From JAMQPK01 sp035937795 (GTDB lineage Bacteria; Acidobacteriota; Vicinamibacteria; Vicinamibacterales; JAMQPK01), in the NCBI GenBank assembly GCA_035937795.1, contig DASZHO010000016.1, positions 1 to 19,457 on the forward strand: 19,457 bases of DNA, written 5' to 3'. Positions 1-7,363 of this stretch are shown in pieces. The notes under the pieces are model-generated. The model ran no database searches. It was not told where the DNA came from and worked only from the letters and a program-made list of their open reading frames with translations. Numbering within the stretch: the stretch's first letter is position 1; every line of letters begins with the position of its first letter. The position numbers and the translations under genes were made by a program.

Positions 1-79
<79 letters not shown>

Positions 80-250
80 AAGCTTCCTCAAACACTCAAG
101 CCGATTGCTTTGGCTCTCGCGTTGTTCTTACTAGTTTGTCAAGTTATAGGTGGTTCACCGCTCGACGCCCGGCCCAAACCAGAACCAGTCGCCTTGAAAC
201 GCGATGCCACCCGCTGATAACTCGACGGGTTGTTACATGCTCTCTCTATC

Positions 251-266
251 TAGTTTTCAAAGAACC
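251..266 (-). promoter_or_regulatory. rrn leader boxA antitermination site
   Basis: The minus strand reads GGTTCTTTGAAAACTA, a very good match to the boxA consensus GYTCTTTRAAAA found in the leaders of bacterial rRNA operons. It lies ~170 nt upstream of the 16S 5' end, between the proposed rrn promoter and the gene. In known systems boxA in the nascent RNA binds NusB/NusE and makes RNA polymerase resistant to Rho-dependent termination. The rest of the leader (80-250) holds no gene that I can support. Confidence 0.85.
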
Positions 267-280
267 GACGCCTGCCGGAC

Positions 281-298
281 CCGGAAGCCCGCTCCCGG
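281..298 (-). promoter_or_regulatory. boxB-like hairpin in the rrn leader
   Basis: On the minus strand CCGGGAG and CTTCCGG pair (7 bp, one G-U) around a CGGG tetraloop, 15 nt upstream of boxA. The order promoter, hairpin, boxA matches the boxB-boxA order of E. coli rrn leaders. The role is inferred from position only. Confidence 0.45.
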
Positions 299-346
299 CA
301 GTGCTCCCCGACGGCCATAACAAACCGTTTTTGGGGGAACCTTCTG

Positions 347-375
347 AAGTTACTACAGAAGGTATTGGTTGTCAA
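347..375 (-). promoter_or_regulatory. Likely rrn operon promoter
   Basis: The minus strand has a perfect -35 TTGACA (375-370), a 17-nt spacer and TAACTT (352-347) as a partial -10. Transcription would start near 340, upstream of the boxB-like hairpin, boxA and 16S, and downstream of the intrinsic terminator at 427-457. The -10 match is only moderate, so the exact start is uncertain. No A/T-rich UP element is obvious upstream. Confidence 0.6.
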
Positions 376-426
376 CCCGGCCGGTTTCGTCGAGATGTCT
401 ACTGGTGTCTTCTGACTTGCCGAGGC

Positions 427-457
427 AAAAAAAATGCTCCGTCTTTGGAGTCGGAGC
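427..457 (-). terminator. Intrinsic terminator with eight-U tract
   Basis: On the minus strand GCTCCG (457-452) and CGGAGC (441-436) form a 6-bp GC-rich stem with a 10-nt loop. After one A they are followed by eight consecutive T (434-427). This is a classic Rho-independent terminator acting on minus-strand transcription. It insulates the rrn promoter at ~370 from upstream transcripts and would end either tyrS read-through or the candidate small RNA starting near 671. Confidence 0.85.
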
Positions 458-671
458 AACAGTCCGGCAACCCGCCGGAACCCGCCTACCGAATCGTGTC
501 CGCCGATTGTCAATACACGCGCCCGGGGTGGGAATCGTTCCCCTTCAATGTCTCGACGTCAGCGGTTATTGGCTGAGCAGGCTTTGCCGAGCACCGAACC
601 CCGCGCGCGCTATCTAACGAACCCTACTGCCGCCTATGGTGCCTATGTGGCGACGGTCAGCATGGCCCGCT
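427..671 (-). ncRNA. Candidate structured small RNA between tyrS and the rrn promoter
   Basis: A near-consensus promoter (678-706) and an intrinsic terminator (427-457) bracket a ~245-nt stretch with no credible ORF. The predicted RNA folds by eye into five elements. P1 pairs 654-649 with 634-629. P2 is long, pairing 610-599 with 528-517 (11 of 12 pairs, one G-G), and can be extended by 614-611 with 515-512. Inside P2 are hairpins 590-585/557-552, enclosing 578-574/565-561, and a GGGAA/TTCCC hairpin near 543-531. Downstream come hairpins 508-504/496-492, 479-474/468-463 and the terminator stem. A long closing stem, an open centre and a small 3'-side hairpin recall 6S RNA topology, but I recognise no 6S, SRP, tmRNA or RNase P sequence core. 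It may instead be only the tyrS 3' trailer. Confidence 0.5.
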
Positions 672-677
672 CCATTC

Positions 678-706
678 ATAATACGGGAGACCGCCCAACT
701 GGTCAA
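678..706 (-). promoter_or_regulatory. Strong sigma-70-type promoter just downstream of tyrS
   Basis: The minus strand carries TTGACC (706-701), exactly 17 nt of spacer and TATTAT (683-678). Each hexamer matches the consensus at five of six positions. The predicted start is A671. It begins 24 bp past the tyrS stop and points towards the intrinsic terminator at 427-457, not directly at an ORF. This is why a non-coding transcript is proposed. Confidence 0.7.
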
Positions 707-729
707 GTCTCGTGGAATCGGACGCGGAA

Positions 730-2004
730 TCATTCCTGAATCTTCACAATCCGGCGCTCCCGCTGCCCCTTTCTCAAGACAATCACCGACCGCGAGATCG
801 CGTCGGCCATCGTCATGACGCCCCGTTCGTCGGTGAAACGGCGGTCGTTGACGTACAGCCCGCCCTGCTTGATCAACCGGCCCGCCTCCGCCTTGGAGGC
901 GGCCAGCCCGGTCCTGACGGTCATTTCAGCAGCCGATACCCCCGCGTCCAGCTCCCCTGCGGCCATGGTGATCGAGGGCGCGTCGTCGAAGACCATCAGG
1001 ATGTCGTCGACCGATGCCTGCGCGAGCGGACCGCCGAACAGCACGGCGGCGGCGCGCTCGGCGCGCACGACGTGGTCGGTGCCGTGCACAAGTTCGGTGA
1101 CGTCGCGCGCCAGCGCGCGCTGGGCTTCCCGCTGCTCGGGGCGCGTTTCGAGGGCCTGCTCGAGCTCGCCGATCTCGGGCTGCGTCCGGAAGGTGAAGTA
1201 CTTGAGATACGACACGACATCCCGATCGTCGGCGTTCAGCCAGAACTGATAAAAGCGGAACGGCGACGTCTTGCCGGCGTCGAGCCAGATGGTGCCCGCT
1301 TCGGTCTTGCCGAATTTTGTCCCGCTCGACGTCGTCAACAGCGGCATCACGACGCCGTGCGCCGGCTTGCCTCGCAGCTTCCGGATCAAGTCGCAGCCGG
1401 CCACGATGTTCCCCCATTGATCGCTGCCGCCCAGCTGCAGCGTGCATTTGAAGCGATCGTGGAGGACGAGAAAGTCGTAGGCCTGGAGCAGCGAATAGCT
1501 GAACTCGGTGAACGAAATGCCATCCTCGCTTTCCAGACGCCGGTTCACCGAGTCCTTGGCGAGCAGGTAATTGACGGTGAAATACTTGCCGACGTCGCGC
1601 AGAAATTCCATCGCGCTCATCCTGGTGAGCCAGTCGGCGTTGTCGACAAATCGTACCGCCGGTCCCTCCGCATTCTTCTCGAGGAGCTTCGAGAGCTGCG
1701 CGCGCACCCCCTCGACGTTGACCCGGACGTCGTCGGCCGAGAGCAGCATGCGCTCTACGGTTTTGCCGCTCGGGTCTCCGATGAGGCCCGTGCCGCCGCC
1801 GAGCAGCGCAATGGGGGAATGCCCGAAGCGCTGCAGGCGCTTCATGGCGACGATGGGGACGAGCGTGCCGACGTGGAGGCTCGAGGCGCTGGGATCGAAA
1901 CCGATGTAGGCGCTGACTTTTTCGCGCGCGAGCAGTTCGCGCGCGCCGTCGGTGGCATTGGCCAGCTGCCCGCGCCATTCAAACTCGAGAAAGACATCGC
2001 TCAT
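730..2004 (-). CDS. tyrS: Tyrosine--tRNA ligase
   Basis: Cytoplasmic class I aminoacyl-tRNA synthetase that charges tRNA-Tyr with tyrosine using ATP. The 424-residue length is normal for bacterial TyrRS. Visible motifs are the tyrosine/ATP pocket YIGFDPSASSLHVGT (HIGH motif at ~44-47), GDPSGK near 77-81, the tyrosine-binding helix YSLLQAYDF (~170-178), GGSDQWGNI (~192-200) and the KMSKS-equivalent KFGKT (~230-234), which is typical of the TyrS rather than the TyrZ subfamily. A C-terminal S4 RNA-binding domain spans roughly 355-420. The start is ATG at 2004, preceded by only a weak AGG element. The gene stands alone: the metallophosphoesterase is divergent upstream and the rrn region follows on the same strand. 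No T-box leader is visible in the 165-bp upstream gap. Confidence 0.98.
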   Translation of the reverse strand: MSDVFLEFEWRGQLANATDGARELLAREKVSAYIGFDPSASSLHVGTLVPIVAMKRLQRFGHSPIALLGGGTGLIGDPSGKTVERMLLSADDVRVNVEGVRAQLSKLLEKNAEGPAVRFVDNADWLTRMSAMEFLRDVGKYFTVNYLLAKDSVNRRLESEDGISFTEFSYSLLQAYDFLVLHDRFKCTLQLGGSDQWGNIVAGCDLIRKLRGKPAHGVVMPLLTTSSGTKFGKTEAGTIWLDAGKTSPFRFYQFWLNADDRDVVSYLKYFTFRTQPEIGELEQALETRPEQREAQRALARDVTELVHGTDHVVRAERAAAVLFGGPLAQASVDDILMVFDDAPSITMAAGELDAGVSAAEMTVRTGLAASKAEAGRLIKQGGLYVNDRRFTDERGVMTMADAISRSVIVLRKGQRERRIVKIQE

Positions 2005-2019
2005 CGGGTACCTATTGTA

Positions 2020-2061
2020 ATGTCCGGGCGCAATATCCGGGCTCGCACGTGATGTCCGGGC
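2020..2061. repeat. Three direct copies of a 10-bp motif upstream of tyrS
   Basis: The plus strand has ATGTCCGGGC at 2020-2029, ATATCCGGGC at 2033-2042 and ATGTCCGGGC at 2052-2061, two identical and one differing by a single base. All sit within 60 bp of the tyrS start, in the gap shared with the divergent phosphoesterase gene. They could be binding sites for a regulator or a remnant of local duplication. The rest of this 165-bp gap shows no clear promoter on either strand. Confidence 0.55.
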
Positions 2062-2151
2062 CCGAGATGAACACTCGCGAGGCCAAGGCGGCCGCGAGCG
2101 CGCAGCCGGCTGCGGCTTGCCGATGCCGGACGAGCGGGCCTCGCGCGCGCG

Positions 2152-2165
2152 TTATGGTACCGTAA
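2152..2165. promoter_or_regulatory. Near-perfect 14-bp palindrome before the phosphoesterase start
   Basis: TTATGGTACCGTAA reads almost the same on both strands (six of seven half-site pairs, the seventh being T/G). It ends 4 bp before the GTG start at 2170, where a bound repressor could block expression. It is AT-richer than its surroundings. Operator function is inferred only from symmetry and position. Confidence 0.3.
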
Positions 2166-2169
2166 CTCG

Positions 2170-2988
2170 GTGATTCTCTCGCGGCGGTCAGCCATCAACG
2201 CGTTGGTCGCCGGCGGCGTCGGTACGACGATCGGCACGGGCGCCTACGGCCTCGCGTATGCGCGCCATCAACTCCAGGTGGTGCGCATGTCGCTCGAGGT
2301 CTCGAGCCTGCCGCCTGCGCTCGAGGGCTTGCGCATCGGCCTGATCACCGATCTTCATCACAGCGAAATGGTGCCGCTGCAGGACGTCGAGCGGGCCGCG
2401 GCGCTGACGATGGCCGAGCGTCCCGACTTGATCGTATTGGGCGGCGACTTCGTGTCGTGGGGCGATCGGAACTACGTCGTTCCGTGTTCGGAGGGGCTCG
2501 CGCGCCTGAGCGCGCCGCTTGGCGTATACGCGGCGCTGGGCAACCACGACGACGACCGCGATATGCCGGCGGCGCTCAACTCCAATGGTTTCACCGTCCT
2601 GCGCGATGCGCGCACGACCATTTCGGCGCGCGGCGAAAGACTGGAGCTCGCCGGGATCAGGTTCTGGACCCAGCGGCCTCGCGATATCGCACGTGTCCTC
2701 CGCGGTGCGGAGGCGCCGGTCATTCTGATTGCGCACGATCCCCGGCGGCTGGCCGAGGCCGCCGCGTTGGAGGTGGGCTTGGTGCTGTCGGGCCACACCC
2801 ACGGAGGCCAGGTCGTGTTGCCCGGCGTGGGAGCCATTGCGGCGAGGAAGTTTCCGGTGGTGGCCGGCGCCGCCGTTCGCGACAAGACGTCGATCTTCGT
2901 CAGCCGCGGCGTCGGCACGGTGTACCTGCCTTACAGATTCAACTGTCCGCCGGACGTATCGATCCTCACGCTGACCCGCCGCGTGTAG
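2170..2988 (+). CDS. Exported or membrane-anchored metallophosphoesterase (YkuE/LpxG-like family)
   Basis: A 272-residue calcineurin-like phosphoesterase with the full set of metal ligands: D61-L-H63, G-D93, G-N125-H126-D127, H189 and the SGHTHGGQ block (H209, H211). The N-terminus SRRSAINALVAGG followed by a hydrophobic stretch to ~30 looks like a twin-arginine signal or anchor, so the active domain probably acts outside the cytoplasm. Relatives include B. subtilis YkuE and LpxG-type UDP-2,3-diacylglucosamine hydrolases, but the substrate cannot be read from sequence. The GTG start at 2170 puts the RR motif at the N-terminus; there is no strong ribosome binding site. The gene is divergent from tyrS and converges on purN with a 25-bp gap, so it is probably monocistronic. 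Confidence 0.88.
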   Translation: MILSRRSAINALVAGGVGTTIGTGAYGLAYARHQLQVVRMSLEVSSLPPALEGLRIGLITDLHHSEMVPLQDVERAAALTMAERPDLIVLGGDFVSWGDRNYVVPCSEGLARLSAPLGVYAALGNHDDDRDMPAALNSNGFTVLRDARTTISARGERLELAGIRFWTQRPRDIARVLRGAEAPVILIAHDPRRLAEAAALEVGLVLSGHTHGGQVVLPGVGAIAARKFPVVAGAAVRDKTSIFVSRGVGTVYLPYRFNCPPDVSILTLTRRV

Positions 2989-2989
2989 A

Positions 2990-3014
2990 AACGAGATCGG
3001 GAGTCGACCTCGTT
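2990..3014. terminator. Inverted repeat between convergent genes, possible bidirectional terminator
   Basis: AACGAG (2990-2995) and TCG (2997-2999) pair with CGA (3005-3007) and CTCGTT (3009-3014), giving 9 bp with one internal mismatch and a 5-nt loop. It fills the gap between the stop codons of the phosphoesterase (+) and purN (-). Only a short TTTCT follows on the minus strand and no T-run follows on the plus strand, so termination may be weak or Rho-assisted. Confidence 0.4.
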
Positions 3015-3652
3015 CATGTCACCACCCGCCGGCCGTCCAGACGCCAATGCTGGTCGAGCAGGATCCGAATAGCCTGGGGATAGAGCTTGTGTTCCTGCTC
3101 GAGAATGCGCGCCGCGAGCGTCTCCGGGCTGTCATCGTCGTGCACCGGCACGGGCTGCTGAAGGACGATTGGCCCGCCGTCCAGCTCAGTCGTGACCAGG
3201 TGGACGGTGACGCCCGTGTATTTCGCCCCATGCTCCCACGCCTGGTACTGCGCGTTCAGCCCTGGAAACGCGGGGAGCAATGACGGGTGGATATTCAAGA
3301 CGGCGTTCGGGAACGCCTCGATAAACACCGGGCTGAGCAGCCGCATGAAGCCGGCGAGACAGACCAGTCCGACATTGCGAACTTTCAGCTGCCCGACCAG
3401 CTCGCGATCGTAGTCCTCGCGCGTCGGAAATTTCGACTTGTCCTGGTCCAGGACGACGGTCTCGAGGCCCGCTTTCGCTGCCCGCTCCAACCCTGCCGCG
3501 TCGGCGCGGTTTGAGATGACCACGGCGAGCTCGGCATCAAGCTCGTGTGCGGCAATCGCGTCGATGATCGCCTGCAGATTGCTGCCGCGCCCCGAAATGA
3601 GCACGCCCAGACGTCGCGAACCGCGCGAAACGAGATCGGGACTTGTTTTCAC
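3014..3652 (-). CDS. purN: Phosphoribosylglycinamide formyltransferase
   Basis: Transfers the formyl group of 10-formyltetrahydrofolate to GAR to make FGAR, the third step of purine synthesis, in the cytoplasm. With the GTG start at 3652 it has 212 residues, the usual PurN size. It shows the phosphate loop VLISGRGSNLQAI (~17-29) and the catalytic triad N120 and H122 in NIHPSLLPAFPG plus D158 in LDGGPIV. The start was chosen because GTGA overlaps the purM stop by 4 bp, a typical translational coupling; the reading frame stays open further upstream inside purM, but that part has no family similarity. It is the last gene of the long purine operon. It uses folate, so it is PurN rather than the formate-dependent PurT. 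Confidence 0.97.
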   Translation of the reverse strand: MKTSPDLVSRGSRRLGVLISGRGSNLQAIIDAIAAHELDAELAVVISNRADAAGLERAAKAGLETVVLDQDKSKFPTREDYDRELVGQLKVRNVGLVCLAGFMRLLSPVFIEAFPNAVLNIHPSLLPAFPGLNAQYQAWEHGAKYTGVTVHLVTTELDGGPIVLQQPVPVHDDDSPETLAARILEQEHKLYPQAIRILLDQHWRLDGRRVVT

Positions 3653-4668
3653 ACGCGCACGTCTCCGTGGCCCGCCACCACCTCGCCCAGGGCTATCGGG
3701 CTCTCGCCTTGATCTTTCAGGATGCCCCTTGCCAGGTCGGCTTCCGCGGGCGCGCAGACGAGGATCAGCCCGATCCCCATGTTGAAGGCGCGGAACATCT
3801 CCTCGCGAGGGACCTCTCCGGCCTCTTGCAGGAGTGTGAAGAGCGGCGGAACGGGCCAACTGTCGCGCTCGATCCGCGCGCCCGTGTCCTGGGGCAGGAT
3901 CCGCGACAGGTTGCCCGGGATACCGCCGCCGGTGATATGCGCCATGCCCTTCACCAACCGCCGCTCCAGCAGCGGACGTACGCACTTCAGATACGAGCGG
4001 TGCGTGCGGAGCAGCGCGCCTGCCACCGTATCCCCTACCTCAGGCAGGAGACTGTCGGCTTTCAAGCCGAGCGTCTCGAACACGATTCGCCGCGCCAGCG
4101 AGTATCCGTTGGTATGCAGGCCAGTGGACGGCAGGCCAATCAGGCGATCGCCGGCCTTGATCTCGCGGCCGTCCAGGAGCCGCTTGCCCTCGACGACCCC
4201 GACGATGAAACCGGCAAGATCGTATTCGCCCGCGTTGTAGAAACCGGGCATCTCCGCGGTCTCGCCGCCAATGAGCGCGCAGCCGTTCTCGGCGCACGCG
4301 CGCGCCATGCCCCCCACGACCTGTTCGGCGACGTCGGGCTCGAGGCGCCCCGTGGCGAGATAGTCGAGGAAAAACAGCGGCTCGGCGCCGTGCACGAGAA
4401 TGTCGTTGACGCAGTGATTCACGAGATCGGCGCCCACCGTGTCGTGAATACCGGACATGAACGCAATCTTCAGTTTGGTGCCGACGCCGTCAGCGCTCGA
4501 AATCAGCACCGGGTCGGCGTATTTCGTGGCCGGAAACCGGAACATCCCGCCAAAGGCGCCGATGTCCGAGAGGACCCCGGGGGTGAAGGTGGCGCGGGCG
4601 ATCTTCTTGATGCGCTGAACAGCTGCGTCGCCGGACTCGATGTCGACGCCGGATTGTCGATAGTCCAT
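3649..4668 (-). CDS. purM: Phosphoribosylformylglycinamidine cyclo-ligase (AIR synthetase)
   Basis: ATP-dependent closure of the imidazole ring, FGAM to AIR, fifth step of the pathway. It has 339 residues from ATG 4668, the normal length. Family motifs are SSADGVGTKLKIA (~58-70), VNDILVHGAEPLFFLDY (~87-103), GGETAEMPG and HITGGGIPGNL. An in-frame TTG 12 bases upstream (4680) is possible, but the ATG aligns better with the family and neither has a good Shine-Dalgarno. It lies 20 nt after the HEAT-repeat gene and overlaps purN by 4 bp, so it is probably translated from the same mRNA. Confidence 0.97.
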   Translation of the reverse strand: MDYRQSGVDIESGDAAVQRIKKIARATFTPGVLSDIGAFGGMFRFPATKYADPVLISSADGVGTKLKIAFMSGIHDTVGADLVNHCVNDILVHGAEPLFFLDYLATGRLEPDVAEQVVGGMARACAENGCALIGGETAEMPGFYNAGEYDLAGFIVGVVEGKRLLDGREIKAGDRLIGLPSTGLHTNGYSLARRIVFETLGLKADSLLPEVGDTVAGALLRTHRSYLKCVRPLLERRLVKGMAHITGGGIPGNLSRILPQDTGARIERDSWPVPPLFTLLQEAGEVPREEMFRAFNMGIGLILVCAPAEADLARGILKDQGESPIALGEVVAGHGDVRV

Positions 4669-4688
4669 TGGGGAGGGCAAAGAGCCGG

Positions 4689-5945
4689 TCAGAACTCAAG
4701 TTTGTCGATCAGCATCTGGCCGACCTTGCGCGTCGCCGATTCTTCCGGCGCCTGCCAGTACCCGCGCCGCACGGTCGCGAAAAACACCTCTTTTCCGTAG
4801 TCCTCTTCGAGCATGTCGAAGCCCTCGGCCACGAGATCGATCGCCTGGTCGCGTTTTGGCGAGGTTTCGAGAAACGACAGCATCAGCGGGGCGTTGCGAA
4901 TCGCGACCGTGCCCACGCCGAGCGCCATCGGCGCGCGCGGCGGATCGCTCGACGGAATGCCCACGTCGAACAGCGCCTGCAAGGCCCGGACGTCGCCCGA
5001 ATTGGCGAGCGCCACAAGGCTGCTGACGGTGTTTCTCAACAGCTCCTGATAGCCCGGATTTCTGTCCGCGAACTTCAGCGTCTCGATGAGGTACGCCAGA
5101 TGCGCATCGCAGTTGACCCCGAGCAAACAGATCGCCGCCGCAATCGCCGGCTGCGTTTCGCGCGGCGCGGCGCGCTGGATCGCGGCGAGCGCTTCGAGCG
5201 CGCGCTGATCCTTCAGCTTGCCGAGCGCGATCACGGTATCGATCTGCAACGGCCCGCCAAGGCGCGCAATCTGCAGGAGCGATTCCAGCGCGTAGGTCGC
5301 GCGATAATCGCCGACCGCCTCGATCACGGCGCTCCTGAAGTAGTCCTCGCCGCGGCCGACTTCCTGCAGCAGCGTATCGCGCACCCGCGGATCGCCGCCC
5401 TGCGCCGCCAGCGCGCGGACGAGCGCCGGCCGCACGAACTCGCTCTCTTCACGGTCGAGCGCCTGCAGCAGCGCGGGAATCATCTCGGCGGCCGGATGGT
5501 GCTCGTAGTATTCGTAGGCCACGGTGCGCAGGCGATCGTTCGGGTTGGCGACGATATCGCGCATCACCGCCGGCGTGCGCGCGTCGTTGAAGGAGGTCAG
5601 CAGCACGAGCGCACGGAAGCGGACGTACGCGTTGCCGTTGCTCTCGACGGCATGGATGAGCGCAGGCGTCACGGCATCGGCCGGCGCGCGGCGCAACGCG
5701 CGGGCGGCGTTCACGCGCGCGGCAAACGCGGCGCTGCTGGCGGCGGCGTCCACGGTGCCGAGCGCATCGATGGAGGCCTGGATGGCCTGCGGCGTCATCG
5801 CCTGCGGGCCGCGCTCCTGTGCGGCCGCGGAGGCTGGAGCGGCCGGCGGCGGAGCGGGCGCTTGCGCGCGCACCGGGCGGGCGCCGACGAGCGCGGCGAG
5901 CGCGACGGCGACCAACGCGCCACTACGTCTTGACGGGATCGGCAT
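4689..5945 (-). CDS. Exported HEAT-repeat protein embedded in the purine operon
   Basis: A 418-residue protein of unknown function. Residues 1-29 form a Sec-type signal peptide: basic SRR, a hydrophobic core ALVAVALAALV, then a likely cut after VRA or AQA. A Pro/Ala-rich linker follows to ~48. The rest is alpha-solenoid with recurring ~30-35-residue helical pairs, for example YVRFRALVLLTSF, FVRPALVRALAAQGGDPRVRDTLL, YFRSAVIEAVGDY and TVIALGKLKDQRALEALAAI, typical of HEAT/PBS-lyase-like repeats used for protein binding. No catalytic motif is visible. The ATG at 5945 lies inside the last codons of purF (23-bp overlap), and it is needed for a complete signal peptide. Co-transcription with cytoplasmic purine enzymes is odd for an exported protein; the link may be expression timing rather than pathway. 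Confidence 0.85.
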   Translation of the reverse strand: MPIPSRRSGALVAVALAALVGARPVRAQAPAPPPAAPASAAAQERGPQAMTPQAIQASIDALGTVDAAASSAAFAARVNAARALRRAPADAVTPALIHAVESNGNAYVRFRALVLLTSFNDARTPAVMRDIVANPNDRLRTVAYEYYEHHPAAEMIPALLQALDREESEFVRPALVRALAAQGGDPRVRDTLLQEVGRGEDYFRSAVIEAVGDYRATYALESLLQIARLGGPLQIDTVIALGKLKDQRALEALAAIQRAAPRETQPAIAAAICLLGVNCDAHLAYLIETLKFADRNPGYQELLRNTVSSLVALANSGDVRALQALFDVGIPSSDPPRAPMALGVGTVAIRNAPLMLSFLETSPKRDQAIDLVAEGFDMLEEDYGKEVFFATVRRGYWQAPEESATRKVGQMLIDKLEF

Positions 5946-7344
5946 CGAGTTTGAGCGCCAACTGGAGATAGGCGGCCTCGTTGCGGGGAAACGCCACCGG
6001 ATACTGGCCTGTATAACACGACGTGCAATACGAGCTGCGCCGCGACCCCACCGACGACAACAGCCCTTCGAGGCTGAGATACCCCACGCTGTCGGCCTCG
6101 ATATATTTCCGGATCTCCTCCAGCGTGTGCGTCGCGGCGATCAGCTCCGACCGCCGCGGCGTGTCGATGCCGTAAAAGCACGGCGAGATCGTCGGCGGGC
6201 AGCTGATGCGCAGGTGAATTTCCCTGGCGCCCGCTGCCTTCATCATCTTCACGATCTTGCGGCTGGTCGTGCCGCGCACCAGCGAATCATCCACGAGCAC
6301 CACGCGCTTGCCGTCGAGGATGCTGCGCACCGGGTTCAGCTTCACCCTGACGCCGAAGTGGCGAATCGACTGCTGCGGCTCGATGAACGTGCGGCCGACG
6401 TAATGATTGCGGATCAGGCCCACCCGCATGGGAAGGCCCGATTCCTCGGCGAATCCGATCGCGGCGCACACGCCCGAGTCGGGCACCGGCACCACCACAT
6501 CGGCATCGGCCGGCCGTTCGCGCGCGAGCAGGCGCCCGAGGTTGGTTCGCACCTCGTTCACACTCTCGCCGAACACGTAGCTGTCGGGTCGCGAAAAATA
6601 CACGTGCTCGAAGATGCACTGCGCAGGCTGCGCGGGAGCGAACGGCTTGAACGATTGCACCCCCGACGCGCTGACGATCACGATTTCGCCGGGCTCGACG
6701 TCGCGAACGTAGGTGGCGCCGATCAGATCGAGCGCGCACGTCTCCGAGCACACGATCACCGCGTCGCCAAGCCGTCCGATCGCCAGCGGCCGGAACCCGT
6801 GCGGATCGCGCACCGCAATCAACCGATCTTTGGTGCACATCACCAGCGAAAACGCGCCCTGGACGTGGGATATCGCCTCGACGAGCGCCTCGTCGACGGT
6901 CGCCGCGCGCGAGCGCGCGTAAAGATGAAGGATGACTTCCGTATCGGTCGTCGTTTGAAAGATCGACCCGTGGCGGACGAGCTCTTCTCGCAGCTCGATG
7001 GCATTGATCAGGTTGCCGTTGTGCCCCACGGCGATCTGTCCATGCGCGCAGTCGATGAGAATCGGTTGCGCGTTGTCCACGCTGCTGTCGCCCGCGGTCG
7101 AGTAGCGGACGTGCCCGATGGCGAGACGGCCGGGCAGCTTCTCCAGCGTCTTCTCCGAAAACGCTTCGTTGACGTAGCCCATCGATTTCGAGAGCCGCAC
7201 CTGGTCGCCGTCGGACGCCGCGATGCCCGCGCTCTCCTGCCCGCGGTGCTGGAGCGCGTACAGGCCCAGGTAGGTGAGGTTGGCGGCCTCGGGATGGCCG
7301 AAGATGCCAAACACCCCGCAGTAGTGTTGAAATTTGTCGGCCAC
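5923..7344 (-). CDS. purF: Amidophosphoribosyltransferase, Fe-S type with propeptide
   Basis: Commits PRPP to purine synthesis by transferring glutamine amide nitrogen to form phosphoribosylamine. The N-terminal Ntn glutaminase starts at Cys9 (CGVFGIFGH) after a short propeptide that must be cleaved; the phosphoribosyltransferase domain carries the PRPP loop VVLVDDSLVRGTTS (~348-361). Cysteines C243, C389, C440 and C443 match the four [4Fe-4S] ligands of the B. subtilis enzyme, so this is the oxygen-sensitive, nucleotide-regulated type, unlike E. coli PurF, which lacks the cluster. I chose GTG 7344 (473 aa) because GGTGA lies 5 nt upstream and VADKFxxxC fits family N-termini; in-frame GTG 7353 and TTG 7356 are alternatives. 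It lies 19 nt after purL. Confidence 0.97.
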   Translation of the reverse strand: MADKFQHYCGVFGIFGHPEAANLTYLGLYALQHRGQESAGIAASDGDQVRLSKSMGYVNEAFSEKTLEKLPGRLAIGHVRYSTAGDSSVDNAQPILIDCAHGQIAVGHNGNLINAIELREELVRHGSIFQTTTDTEVILHLYARSRAATVDEALVEAISHVQGAFSLVMCTKDRLIAVRDPHGFRPLAIGRLGDAVIVCSETCALDLIGATYVRDVEPGEIVIVSASGVQSFKPFAPAQPAQCIFEHVYFSRPDSYVFGESVNEVRTNLGRLLARERPADADVVVPVPDSGVCAAIGFAEESGLPMRVGLIRNHYVGRTFIEPQQSIRHFGVRVKLNPVRSILDGKRVVLVDDSLVRGTTSRKIVKMMKAAGAREIHLRISCPPTISPCFYGIDTPRRSELIAATHTLEEIRKYIEADSVGYLSLEGLLSSVGSRRSSYCTSCYTGQYPVAFPRNEAAYLQLALKLDADPVKT

Positions 7345-7363
7345 GGTCTTCACCAATGACGGG

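Noticed and set aside
137..142. Another minus-strand TTGACA close to the 16S start
   Set aside because: No -10 at proper spacing and it would lie downstream of boxA, inside the leader; probably chance or leader structure.
485..513. TTGACA on the minus strand (513-508) as an extra rrn promoter
   Set aside because: No -10-like hexamer lies 16-18 nt downstream, the motif falls inside a predicted hairpin, and the intrinsic terminator at 457-427 would stop any transcript before 16S.
712..2052. 446-codon open frame antisense to tyrS, and similar long frames opposite purM, purL, mtaB-purD and the M16 peptidase (up to 878 codons)
   Set aside because: They are low-complexity Arg/Ala/Gly/His-rich translations that mirror GC-rich codons of clearly recognisable genes on the other strand; none shows a family motif or a plausible start.
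2988..3641. 15-bp direct repeat GAAACGAGATCGGGA at 2988-3002 and 3627-3641
   Set aside because: The words ACGAGATCG recur elsewhere in the window from codon bias, and one 15-bp match in 19 kb is not far from chance; there are no flanking signs of a mobile element or recombination site.
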